This document shows, piece after piece, positions 49,323 to 60,238 of a DNA stretch of 64,000 nt (position 1 is the stretch's first letter; each line of letters opens with the position of its first letter). The DNA comes from Erigeron canadensis (lineage: Eukaryota; Streptophyta; Magnoliopsida; Asterales; Asteraceae). The notes beneath the pieces are model-generated. The model had not been told where the DNA came from. It saw only the letters and a program-made list of their open reading frames with translations, and ran no database searches. The DNA is taken from assembly GCF_010389155.1 (NCBI RefSeq), contig NC_057769.1:23870735-23934734 (forward strand). Direction: 5' to 3'. Both the position numbers and the translations under genes were made by a program.

Positions 49323-50021
49323 TCGTGATCGAATACTAGTATACATACAATAGTGGTGTCAAATGTGCGATCGTAGAAAGATTTAATTTAAACCCTAATA
49401 ATAATTATTATTATTTGATTATTGGAGCTTTGCAAAAAGATACACGATTCATAAATTTGTTAAGTTATATATTTCATATTTATTTTCGTTGAGTACTCAT
49501 GTTTTTATATGTGACAAATTGATTAATCCTAACAAAATTGTGTAAAAGTTAAACTTGTATATAATATACTCAACAGCTAGCCATGATCAAATTAACAAAC
49601 ATATTGTACGTTTTGTAAACGTTTATTTTTAAAATCAAAATTAATTTGTGAATTGTGAGAATACATGAAATTATATTACATTATGGTCTATGGTATTAGT
49701 AAATGGTAATGTATAAAGGCATACACATAAAGTCTTGTCTTCATATTTCTAATTTTTTTCTTTCTAACGGCATCTAATAATTGTAATTTTCTCTTTTAAC
49801 AAGTGGATTACAGATCAGATTCCATACATATTTTATTCAAACGGCATCTAATAATTGTAATTTTCTCTTTTAATAAGGCATACACAAAAAGTCTTAGTCT
49901 TCCCGTTTGTTTCATTGATCTTCAATCAATCAATCTTCGGTCTTCCCTTTTACTTTCATTTTCATCTTCAAACAATCAAACAAACAATCTTGCAAGTTTT
50001 TTTTTCCAAAATACTAATTAA
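49323..50021 (+). promoter_or_regulatory. Promoter and leader of the CNL 5' fragment
   Basis: From about 49570 the sequence matches the region upstream of the minus-strand CNL (5450-5730), with shared CAACAGCTA, ACATGAAATTATATTA and GTAATGTATAAA words. It also shares the leader CAAACAATCTTGCAAG just before the ATG. A 40-base stretch (TCTAATAATTGTAATTTTCTC and flank) is repeated at 49770 and 49848. The portion 49323-49569 matches nothing else noticed. Confidence 0.6.
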
Positions 50022-50136
50022 TGGCTGAAATCATTGTTAGTGCTGTCGTGACTGTGCTCATTGAGAAGCTCACAGGTGAGTTGATGAACCTTGCACGATC
50101 TGAAGGACTCGAAACTCAGCTAAAGAAACTCGAGCC
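50022..50136 (+). pseudogene. CNL resistance gene fragment, first 38 codons
   Basis: It encodes MAEIIVSAVVTVLIEKL and LMNLARSEGLETQLKKL, the start of the Rx-type coiled coil, with one codon lost (KLTGE where the others have KLLTAE). Homology ends at 50136 and the next base begins LINE sequence from the outer arm. The rest of the gene is absent. It is preceded by its own promoter region, so it could still be transcribed into the inverted LINE and the CNL upstream DNA. Confidence 0.88.
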
Positions 50137-50690
50137 AAAATGTCATGCCTCCATTTCTAAAGTCCCATGAGCACCATTCCATCTATCCGAAATGACACAT
50201 TCTTGCTGTTGATCCAACCTAAACATTCATGGAAAAACCTTACAAAGAGGAGCTGTGCCAATTCAAATATCGAGCCAAAAACGAGTAGAAGAGCCTTCAC
50301 AAATCTTTCTGGAGATGGAACTATTAGGGATACTATTTAATCATTATATAAATTTTGGACAACGCCACAAATTCACCCGCAAATGCTAGACGAACTCGTC
50401 TTTAAGTTCACCAGGAAGATTCATCAGAGCAATAATGGAGGTTTTTGATGAAAGTGCATTATGAGAATTAAGGAAACGCCAATACCACTTCAATGAAAGT
50501 GCTGAGTTAAACGCCTGCAAGCTCCCAAAACCGAAACCACCATTATCTTTACTAGCTAAAACCTGACTCCATTTTATCCAATGAATCTTTGACCCATCTA
50601 GACTGAAGCTTGTGTTATCAAAAACTAAATGTGCATATGTAACTAATTGTTGAAACCATGCATTTACTTTTCTTAAAAATGAGATCACTA
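50137..50690 (-). mobile_element. LINE RT remnant, inverted copy of 6602-7160
   Basis: The minus-strand frame 50688-50386 is a near-identical 100-residue match to the plus-strand frame at 6602-6904, differing at two positions (LGTYAH/LVTYAH and FNTALS/FNSALS). Homology continues through the zf-RVT-like part to 50137, where it stops against the CNL fragment. The sharp end marks a rearrangement breakpoint. Confidence 0.75.
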
Positions 50691-51786
50691 GCTCCCCTCA
50701 TTGTTTACAGTTATATAATTATCTTTGAAAATTAATGTATACAAAAAGCTATTTGTGTCACAGTTTGCTATTCTTATGACAACATAAAAAAAATTTCAAT
50801 TTTCATTGTTATTGCGACGGTTCTTCTGCTTCAACTAATCATATTTGTTTTATCGACAGACTAAGCATCATTAACGACTTTCTCATGAAAGCTATACTTT
50901 TTAAGATCATTTCGGTCAATCTAATGTTGTGAATCCTCTTTTAGTTAACAATAGTGCTTCCCTGCTACGGTGCTACTGTCACTGCGTCTGTGTGGACGTG
51001 GTTTTTATTTTATTTTTGGCTTCATTGACTGTTTGCTGGTCATTTGTTACTTATAATGAGTCTCTTAAATCTTTAAATTTTTAATGATAAATGGATCATG
51101 GAAATAAACGATTATACTTACGAACCTCTACATGTGCTCTATAGTACAATGATTGAACATGATTGACAGAATTTTTACAAAAAAATTAGCCGTAGAAAAA
51201 TTGAAAGAAGATGATGCTGCATGTAAAGTCAAGTCAACGATTCACGTGGACTTCTTTTTGTGACGTGGCACACGCCGTCGATATTCAACGGATGAAAAAC
51301 TAACTCTAAATGTCGTCTTCCACGGGTTTTGGGTCCCGGTACCGTGTTGGACTATGTATTGACGGATGACTATCCCGATATCCCCATTTTGATTGAATTT
51401 TAATATATTGTAATCCTTTAATTTTAGAATATTGAAAAGGAAAATACGCTCCCTTACATAAAAAAAAAATTGGTAAATAAGTTACTTTTATATGGATATA
51501 ACCTTAAACCAAAGTAAGTCAATAATACTAGTAACATTTTAAAAAAAAAGTTAATAATACAAAGTAAGTAATTAATATTCGAACAGCTAGTAGTGTATAA
51601 ACAGATAGTAGAGAAATAAAAGCATAACTGGACAGATATCTTCACGTCCAACAAATTTCTTCATCTACCACTCGTACTATACACATCTAGATCAAAACAT
51701 AAAGTCTTGGTCTTCCCTTTTACTTTCATTTCCATCTTCAAACAAACAAACAATCTTGCAAGTTTTTTTTTCCAAAATACTAATTA
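50691..51786 (+). promoter_or_regulatory. Upstream region of the intact CNL
   Basis: It is the inverted match of 5450-6600. A conserved block at 51220-51290 holds GTCAAGTCAACGATTCACGTGG and TGTGACGTGGCAC, so W-box-like (TTGAC), G-box-like and as-1-like words lie together about 500-565 bases before the start codon. Compared with the other copy, a stretch around 51590-51680 is different. The leader just before ATG is CAAACAATCTTGCAAG followed by a T run and ATACTAATTA. Regulatory roles are inferred. Confidence 0.45.
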
Positions 51787-54700
51787 ATGGCTGAAATCAT
51801 TGCTAGTGCTGTTGTGACTGTGCTCATTGAGAAGCTACTCACAGCTGAATTGATGAACCTTGCACGATCTGAAGGACTCGAAACTCAGCTGAAGAAACTC
51901 AAGCAAAACTTTCTCCTGATTGAAGCCGTGCTTGCTGATTCAGCCCAGAAACAGAACCAGAAGCCTGTTGCATTGTGGCTGATCGAGCTCCAGGATCTGG
52001 CTTATGACATAGACGATGTGCTTGACGATATGGCTACCGAAGTTCTGAGGCGAAAGTTGAATCATCAAGTGTCACATGATAGCACCCGCGCTAGTTGTAG
52101 TAAGTTATCGAAATTTGTCCCAACTTGTTGTACTAATAATTTCAGTCCTCGTAACTTCATGTATGGACGTAAGATTAGTTCTAAGTTAGATGAGGTTAAC
52201 ACTAGATTGGATGAGCTTGTTGATCAGAAAAATAAGCTAGGTTTGGATTTGAATGTGAAACTTGAAAGATCGAATAAAAATAAATCAGATGTACGATTCC
52301 ATCAAATTTCATATGTTAATGAGTCCAAAGTTTTGGGTCGGGAAAACGATAAAGAGGCATTGATTGGGCGGTTGCTTGGGAGTGAAGAAGAAACGAGCAG
52401 TAATCAAAAGGTGATCAGCGTTGTGTCGGTTGTTGGTATGGGTGGCCTTGGAAAAACAACTCTCGCCCAACTTTTGTACAACGATAAGAGAGTGAAGGAT
52501 CACTTTGAACTCATGGCATGGGTTTGTGTTTCCGATGACTTTGATGTTTTCAATATTAGCAATGCAATTTATCAATCTGTAGGTGGGGGGTACACACAGT
52601 TCGCTACTCTGAATTTGCTTTCTGTTGCCCTTAAAGAAAAACTTTCAGGAAAAAGGTTCCTTGTTGTTTTAGACGACGTATGGAATGAAGAAGACAAGAA
52701 ATGGGATCTTCTTAGAAGTGCTTTTGATGTAGGAGCACATGGAAGTAAATTTCTGGTAACCACACGGAACAAGAAGGTTGCATCAGTGATGGACTGTTTT
52801 CAACCTTATGTGCTGGAGGTTTTATCTGATGAGATAGCCCTGTCTTTATTTGCTCAATCTGCACTCGATGAGCAAAACTTTGACAGACATCCATCACTTA
52901 AATCTATTGCTCAAGGGATCGTTAAGAAGTGTGATGGGTTGCCCTTGGCTTTGGTAACCCTCGGGAAGGTCTTGAAACGAAAAGAAAGTGATGATGAATG
53001 GGAGGCATTGCTGAATAGCGAAATTTGGAACTTAGATGATGAAAGTGGCATTCTTCCGGCTCTCAAGTTAAGCTACTATGACCTCCCTTCTCATCTAAAG
53101 CAAGTGTTTGCATATTGCTCCTTATTTCCAAAGGACTATGAGTTTGAAAGGAAGAAACTAGTCCTATTGTGGATGGCACAAGGGTTTGTGTCCCAAACAA
53201 AGGGCAAAAATCAACCGATTGAGAGTTTGGGTGACAAGTATTTCGAAGAGTTACTCTCAAGGTCCTTTTTTCAGCCTTTTGGGAAAGATGGATCACGGTA
53301 TATAATGCACGACTTGATGAATGACTTGGCCACAAGTGTTGCAGTAGAGTTTTTCTTTAGGTTGGATGAGAATATGGAGTTAAACAATAGGAATGAAGCT
53401 TATGAAAAGTTTCGTCACTTTTCATTCATAGGTCAACAACGAGTTACACAGCATAAAAAGTTCAAGGATTTGCACAGAGCTAGACGTTTGCGAACACTCT
53501 TACCCGTGTCCGTTGGTTGGGGGAAATTTAAAACATTGGACGATGTTACTACAGAATTACTTCCCCACTTAAACTTCCTAAGGGTGTTAAGCTTAACTAA
53601 GGGCTCAATAACAGAGGTACCACGTTCCATTGGTAATTTGAAGCATCTAAGGTACCTCAATTTTTCATATACCGACATCCAAGGAATACCCGAACAAGTG
53701 AGCGAATTATATAATCTACAATGCTTGTTGGTTCGTGACTGTCATAAGTTATCTAGCTTGCCAGTGAGTTTTGTAAAGCTAATAAACTTGCGACATCTTG
53801 ACATGACTAATACTCTGTTATTGAACAAGTTGCCTTTGGGGATCGGTGGGTTGACGAGTTTACAAACATTATCCAAGGTTATCATCGAAGAAGGTAACGG
53901 TTTTAAAATATCTGAGCTTAAGGGCCTCTCAGATCTCCAAGGCAAGCTTTCCATCAAGTGCTTGGAGAAAGTGATACAACCAACAGAAGCAAAGGATGCA
54001 AAGCTACAACAAAAAACAGGTCTTTATGAACTGAATATGGGTTGGAGTGATGATTTCGATGGTTTTCGGGATCCAGCTATTGAATATGAGGTACTTGAAA
54101 GGCTAAGGGCTCCCTCGAAGCTGAAAATACTGAGAATTTCATTCTATAACGGAATGAAATTTCCTAGTTGGATTGGGAATCCCACATCATCATTTGATCA
54201 TTTAACAGAGCTTATGTTAATCGGCTGTGAAAACTGCACAGAATTACCAACGCTTGGGCATCTAAGTTCACTTCGGAAGTTGTATTTGATCAAAATGAAA
54301 GCGGTGCAGACTGTGAGTATTGAGTTACTAGCACATACTAAACCTTTTCATGGTGATGCATTTCCGTCACTTGAATCCTTGGAAGTTGATAATATGCAAT
54401 GTCTGGAGAAATGGTCGACCAGTGGTGGTGACGGTGTCGAGACTCCTCGATCATTTCTTAGACTTCGTGGAATTTCAATTATAAGGTGTCCGAAACTTGA
54501 TAAGGTATCATTTGGATTGGTACCATCACTTGAGAATTTAACTGTAGAAGGATGTCCTGAAGCAGTGTTGAGAGACTTGGTTGGTGTGTCTTCATCAATC
54601 CGTTCATTGGACTTGGATGCAATTAAAGGGATGACTCAACTGGACACAGAAATCTTAAAACATCTTGGGGCAGTTGAAGATCTCACCATCAGGAATTGTG

Positions 54701-55245
54701 ATGAATTGAGATACTTGTGGGAATCGTCATCCTCATCCTCTAATTTGAAGTTTGTTCATATTGCAAATTGCAAGAATATAAAGTCAATTTCCCAAGAGCA
54801 TTTGCAAAGTCTCACATCTTTGGAAGAGATGGTGATACGTGAATGTCCAAACATGGATGATTCATTTCCATCATGTGGCTTGTTATGGCCTCCTAATCTG
54901 AAGCGTCTAAGAATAGGGGAATTAAAGAAGCCACTGTCAGAGTGGGGACTTCAAAATTACCCTTCCTCACTTGTTGAATTAGAGTTATATGGCAGAGATT
55001 CAGGAGTGGTTTCATTTGGAATAATAATGGAAGAAAAACAAGATCATAATAATAGGACCAGTTCAGCATGTTTTCTTCTTCCACCATCTCTAACTTCTTT
55101 AATAATCTTGGATTTTAAGGAAGTGGAATCAGTTTCAGAGGTCTTACAACACCTCCCTCAACTTCAACATCTTCATATCATTAATTGCCCTAAGCTAAGA
55201 GATGTGCCAAAGAAAACTTCGTCTTTAAACGTATTTGTTCTTTAA
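51787..55245 (+). CDS. CC-NBS-LRR disease resistance protein (RPP13-like CNL), intact, 1152 aa
   Basis: An intracellular immune receptor, expected to sense a pathogen effector and trigger defence through nucleotide-dependent activation. The single uninterrupted frame holds an Rx-type coiled coil (about 1-150, with the acidic DLAYDIDDVLDD at 70-81). The NB-ARC domain follows: P-loop GMGGLGKTT 217-225, RNBS-A FELMAWVCVSD, kinase-2 LVVLDDVW 292-299, RNBS-B KFLVTTR, GLPL 384-387, RNBS-D FAYCSLFPKD, MHD 507-509. LRRs run from about 590 to the end. The Trp closing kinase-2 marks the non-TIR class. All nucleotide-binding motifs are intact. The start is fixed by the MAEII N-terminus shared by three copies. 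Compared with the minus-strand paralogue the LRR lacks about 78 residues between LWES and SSSSSNLKF, near 54720-54740. No signal peptide or membrane segment is seen. Recognition specificity is unknown. Confidence 0.95.
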   Translation: MAEIIASAVVTVLIEKLLTAELMNLARSEGLETQLKKLKQNFLLIEAVLADSAQKQNQKPVALWLIELQDLAYDIDDVLDDMATEVLRRKLNHQVSHDSTRASCSKLSKFVPTCCTNNFSPRNFMYGRKISSKLDEVNTRLDELVDQKNKLGLDLNVKLERSNKNKSDVRFHQISYVNESKVLGRENDKEALIGRLLGSEEETSSNQKVISVVSVVGMGGLGKTTLAQLLYNDKRVKDHFELMAWVCVSDDFDVFNISNAIYQSVGGGYTQFATLNLLSVALKEKLSGKRFLVVLDDVWNEEDKKWDLLRSAFDVGAHGSKFLVTTRNKKVASVMDCFQPYVLEVLSDEIALSLFAQSALDEQNFDRHPSLKSIAQGIVKKCDGLPLALVTLGKVLKRKESDDEWEALLNSEIWNLDDESGILPALKLSYYDLPSHLKQVFAYCSLFPKDYEFERKKLVLLWMAQGFVSQTKGKNQPIESLGDKYFEELLSRSFFQPFGKDGSRYIMHDLMNDLATSVAVEFFFRLDENMELNNRNEAYEKFRHFSFIGQQRVTQHKKFKDLHRARRLRTLLPVSVGWGKFKTLDDVTTELLPHLNFLRVLSLTKGSITEVPRSIGNLKHLRYLNFSYTDIQGIPEQVSELYNLQCLLVRDCHKLSSLPVSFVKLINLRHLDMTNTLLLNKLPLGIGGLTSLQTLSKVIIEEGNGFKISELKGLSDLQGKLSIKCLEKVIQPTEAKDAKLQQKTGLYELNMGWSDDFDGFRDPAIEYEVLERLRAPSKLKILRISFYNGMKFPSWIGNPTSSFDHLTELMLIGCENCTELPTLGHLSSLRKLYLIKMKAVQTVSIELLAHTKPFHGDAFPSLESLEVDNMQCLEKWSTSGGDGVETPRSFLRLRGISIIRCPKLDKVSFGLVPSLENLTVEGCPEAVLRDLVGVSSSIRSLDLDAIKGMTQLDTEILKHLGAVEDLTIRNCDELRYLWESSSSSSNLKFVHIANCKNIKSISQEHLQSLTSLEEMVIRECPNMDDSFPSCGLLWPPNLKRLRIGELKKPLSEWGLQNYPSSLVELELYGRDSGVVSFGIIMEEKQDHNNRTSSACFLLPPSLTSLIILDFKEVESVSEVLQHLPQLQHLHIINCPKLRDVPKKTSSLNVFVL

Positions 55246-56120
55246 CATCACGGTATGTCATCTCAATCTGTTACATGAATAGTCATTATTAATTTTATAA
55301 AATGGCAGTGCAATGGAATTCTGAAGTAAAGTAGTCCACCAGTTGTTCGATGAAATTCCTCAAAGTGTCTAACTTATATTCAGACTCCCTAAATATAGTG
55401 TTTATTGGAACAAGATCATACGACTAGTTCAATATGTTTTTTTGTAAAAATTTCTATTATTACTCGACTAGTGCTCAATTACGTGCTTTTTTCTATATTT
55501 ATTTTCTTATTCTTATACATAAGTTTCCGCAAAACTGTGATGATGTTACAAAAATTATTAAATTGGGAGAAATAATCAGTCACCACTAAGTAATACATGT
55601 GCGATTGATCTTCAAAATTCTTCAATGAAACCACAGTTTAAGGTGATGATGTGAATTCGATGTTCCAACCTTCACGGATCAGTGAAACAATTCATCATTA
55701 TGCATTAAATACAATTTCTTATTAAGACATTTTGATAAAACATAAGTTGACTTTTTACTGATCAAAAAGAAACTTTAAGATCTCAAAAGTCAATAGAAAC
55801 ACAAGCTAACACAAATGATCTACAAATGTAGCAATATATTGACAACATAACAAACCTGACATAATTTGGTAAACTGAAAATCCATAACCAAACTCAACCT
55901 TTAGTTTGAACTTAATCACATTGAAAAAGTTAGTTAAAACTTAAAAAATGATGACATAAAGAGACAGACCAAAAAGAAATACCAAGTATGTGTGCTATAT
56001 TATACTAAATAAATAAAAAGAAATGAAAACACATTCGGTACAAATAAATACGAGTAATACTCTCGAGGAGACGAGGACTTGCCGTTAAAGTAAATAAGAG
56101 AACTCATGACGACTTGACCA
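55246..56120. other. 3' flank of the intact CNL, outer inverted arm
   Basis: Positions 55250-55640 and about 55990-56119 match 1395-1767 and 1-130 inverted. The part between, 55650-55985, has no partner in the window. The block 300-1450 expected here is missing. No gene is seen. Confidence 0.7.
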
Positions 56121-57200
56121 AATAAAAATTATCCCAGACTTTTGAATTTCACGTCACCAAAAAATAACTTAGGAATAACATTAATTGGTTATAAGAATAC
56201 TCGTATGAAAATCTCAAAGTTATAATATATTGGAGTGGAATTGGAATAATTTTCCAGCTATGAGATTATCAAAACTTGAAATTTGAATGTAGGTTTCATT
56301 GGTAGATCAATTAGTCATATATCTACGGGGATTGTAGAAGGAAAGAAACATGAAAATGTCACATGGGATATGGGTAACAAAATAGATAACACATTAACAC
56401 ATGTTTTAGTGATTTTATATGATCATCTAATATTTAACTTACGTTTTTTTAATTAAAAAAAAAAGGAGAGGAGGTTTTGTAAAGAAGTAGACCCAACACT
56501 TTATGTTTGTGAAGCAAATGAAATCAGCTCAATTGATAAATTCTTTTTGATTTCTTGAAGTGTTCTGTACACACTCTTTAGAGTGACAATCGATCTGTGG
56601 GTATTTTTTTTTAAATACCAATAACGGTTCATGAACCTCTAGCAGGCCGAAATGTTGTATTTTGTTGTTCCATTGTATAATGGTGAATATTAAAAAAAAA
56701 AAAAAAAAAAAAAGAAAGCACGTTTTTGCTTGTGGGTTTAACGATTCAGTATTCAATAATACAGTGTGTCTTTCAATAGGTTCTCTATTCTAATTTGGGC
56801 TTACGATAATGGTGGGCCACTCAATCTAGATTGGGCCAGGCCGCTAGCACATGAGCCAAATGATTTGTTATCTTTAATTACAATAGGTGGCATGATTATG
56901 AATATAATTACAACAAACTAATTTGTTCTTATATTTAGCTTCCATAAAACGATTTATAGATAGAAACGATATTTTGGTTTTGTGTAAAGAAACTTGCTCA
57001 GTACCGCCTTTTACAGGTTTTGAGCCTTAATACTTCGACGCTGTATCGGGGAGATTAAAATGTAGGGAGACCTTACCTCTACCTAAGTAGAGATGTTGCT
57101 TAATTCTATTTTTTACCAAATGGTAGAAAAGCCCTCCAACCTTTGCATGGGATAAAGATCTAACCTATAACTTCCGTCTCTAAAGGTCATGATGTTTATC
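56121..57200. other. Intergenic; poly-A run and possible SINE fragment
   Basis: No gene is supported. A run of A lies at 56692-56713. The stretch at about 57035-57125, with AAAATGTAGGGAGACCTTAC and CTCTACCTAAGTAGAGATG, resembles the 3' body of Au-type tRNA-derived SINEs as I recall them. It could be a partial SINE; the tRNA-like A and B boxes are not recognised. Confidence 0.4.
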
Positions 57201-57523
57201 TGTAATCAACACGATTTTCTCAACCGAATTCACATCAACAATGGTGTTTGGTTAGTGTGTGTGTTCTTGGTGTTTGTGTGTGTTTTGAGAGAGAATTGGA
57301 ATCAAGAGTGTAATATTCAGGTGTAATGGTATTAAGAATGTGTTGTTAATGTGCCCTTGTTTATAATTTCTAAGGAATTGAGGGCTATTTATAGTCCAAA
57401 CTATATAACTATGCTAATTAACACTATTAGCCCCTCAACCTTAGAAATTATCAACTCATGACTTAACAACAAGTAAGTCCATAACTTAAATTACAATGTG
57501 TCACTATTTTTTGATTTCTAACA
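57201..57523 (-). repeat. 3' LTR of the copia element (323 bp)
   Basis: On the minus strand it begins TGTTAGAAATCAAAAAATAG, directly after the purine tract, and ends GTGTTGATTACA. A TATA-like CTATAAATAG is present near 57390. The left boundary is my choice from the TG...CA rule; the other LTR, needed to confirm it, is outside the window. Confidence 0.6.
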
Positions 57524-60238
57524 TTCTCCCCCTTAGTGATATATTGTAAGGTCTGAAGTACGTGTTGATTTGTCTTGTAGGAATGAATTTGATGAGCCCG
57601 GTGATGAAGACAATTGGTGTGTGAAAACAAGTCTTCAAAGTTTTCTCATTGTCTTTGGATAACTTGATTCAATCTTGGTCTTGGACTTCTTGAAGTTAGA
57701 TCATCTGTTGTTTCTCAATGTTCTTTGTGAACAGAGAATGATGAGTGTGTGTATTAAATCTTCGAGGATTGTTGAATCATGAATCAGAGTTGTCTTTTGA
57801 GGTGCGGAAGGTATGAATTTGTTTTGAATTCTTCAATCTTCGAATCTTGAAGTCATTTCTTTGAAGTCTTGAAATGAATTTTCAGAAATATGTACTCTCC
57901 CCCTTGATGTGTGCAATATAGCTTTAGATGAAGTGTTTGTTGTATGACGTGAAGATCTTTTATTTGACAAATACTCTTTTTGAAGCTTTTCTCTTTTGTC
58001 TCGAATCTTCAATCTTTGTCACATTGTCTTGAACACTTTTGAGAGTAAACATTTCAATAAGGTTTTGGAAAGTTTCTTATGAAGTAATCATGCTCCTCAT
58101 TAATCCATGAGTAATCACAGTCTCTTTGATTTTGAAGCTGAATGATAGTATCTCTGAAAGCAATTGAAACAACCAAACACAAACTTTTCTCCTTGTCCTT
58201 ATTAATCATTCTAATTTCTTTTTCTAATCAATAATCAATCATATTATTTTCTCCCCCTCGTAATGACAAAGTTGGAAACCAATGTCATTATGCAAACATT
58301 GATTGATTTGAATATTTAGAAGAAATAATCATGACTAAAATTTAGACATTATGCACATGAAGATTTATCAACAAACAAAACATCAATCTAATCACATAAT
58401 CCAACTCAATTATTCCTATGGATGACTAAAATGTAAGATTGAAGTTGTTTGGATAACCATTGTATCATGGTGTTGGTGTTTTCTATGTTCGGGTGATGAG
58501 AAAAGAAACCGGATAAGAATGATCCGTTTGCATTCAAAAATCGAAAGGATTAATGAAATGACCGAAGGAAATGTATACCATTTATCGGATTTCCTATGTA
58601 TAATTGAGAAATGCACAAAGCAAACCTCTAACATAGTTTGGTCTTTTGGCTTTCCAACCTCAAGATTGCTTCAAAGAATGTAAATCATGGTTAGTGTCAC
58701 CTAAGCGTTCGATAACCATGTTCTACTATTCTTAAAGACTTTTAGGAAAAAAATCCAAGGTCACAATAGACTTCTTATTGACTCAATAATTACAAAAAAA
58801 ATGCAATTATGAGACCTACGTTCAAAGCTGAAAATGATGTTAGCAATGGTAGGATTTCCATTTGATCAACGTGAAATATCAATTAAGATATCACTACAAA
58901 TGTTCCGGCTATATCACAAAGATAAGCATGTATATCACAAAGATATGACGCAAATGTGTCTTAAAGAATGAATAACGATCAAATTAATGATCAATTATAA
59001 GAGCGCTAGACACAAAGTGATCAAATGAAGTCGGGGACTGGAGCAGAATGTCACCCTTTTTCAATATCAACGTCTTCCAAATGAAGAGTCAATAGAAATG
59101 AGAAAATCTCCGTGAGAAATAAAACAAGCATTTGTTAAGAAACACTTGAGTGGTTAGGTAAAGATGTGCATTGCTTTACTGGGTCCATGAAGGCTTCTTC
59201 AATACCGAGATATCAACAAATGACATCCGATAGAAATGTGTTTTACCCGGCGATTTTAGAATTTTAGAGAAGGGTATCAATTCTTTTAACCCTTTTTCTC
59301 ACAACATATCACCTTAACCTCTCACTTTTCAACTTTACTCCCTCCAACTTAGTTGCGCAAAATCATCATCTCTCAAAATACCCTCACTATCTAATGAAAG
59401 AAGTGAATACTCCGGGGTTAGAACTCTTCGGCAATGATGAAATTCATGGAGTAGAATTTTGAGAAAAACCTAGTCACTCATGTGCAAACTAAACACCGAA
59501 CTTCTTTTGAAGTAAATGTTTTGAAAAAAAAATCATCAAATGTGAAAGAAAATTTTAAAACACATTTGAAGTTTGAAAGAAATTTGAAATCACAAACTCC
59601 CCCTAAATCTATGCAAAGATAGATCCAAAAGATTTTCATAGAAAAGGTGGAGCAAAAATGATTTGTGTGAAATCAAAACAGGTTTTATGAAAAATGAACT
59701 CAATCAATTGTTCAAGATAAGATAACTCAGGAGTACACAAAGGCGTTCAATCCTTTGTTTCTCATATCAACAATTGAGAGTCGTTGAAACAGATGTAACA
59801 AAAAATTGCAATCAACATCTTGTATTACACATATACATTCATATAAGACTACTTGAAAGTACACAAAGGCGTTCAATTCCGCGTTATCTTATATCAATTT
59901 ATATGTATAACAACATGAATTAATTCCAACTTTGAAGCATAAATAATTTTTCTTTTTAAGATCGGGTTGCATACAGAGTATATGCAAGCCACTTTGAAAT
60001 AAATAACACAAATAAGCCCGGGTTATAGACTGAGTGTGCATAAGCCACTAAGTAATAAATACAGCATTTAAGCACGGGTTACATACAGAGTATATGTAAA
60101 CCACTTTGAAAGAAAAAAATTTAAGAAAATCTTTTTGTTATTTTTCAAAATTTTATATTTTTGTATTTGATTTTTGGTTTTTCAATTTTTTATAATTTTT
60201 GAAAAATGAATCAAGAATTCCTTCCATGTTAAAGTGAG
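57524..60238 (-). other. Copia 3' non-coding region, about 2.7 kb
   Basis: After the pol stop there is no supportable gene on either strand. Near 59955-60110 three imperfect units of about 55 bases share GGGTT, CATACAGAGTATATG and AAGCCACTTTGAAA words. A further pair of units with AGTACACAAAGGCGTTCAAT occurs at 59732 and 59857. Some copia elements carry an envelope-like ORF here; I find only small unrelated frames. Confidence 0.5.

Noticed and set aside
57030..57130. A tRNA gene
   Set aside because: The stretch resembles a SINE body, but no cloverleaf or A and B boxes can be placed.
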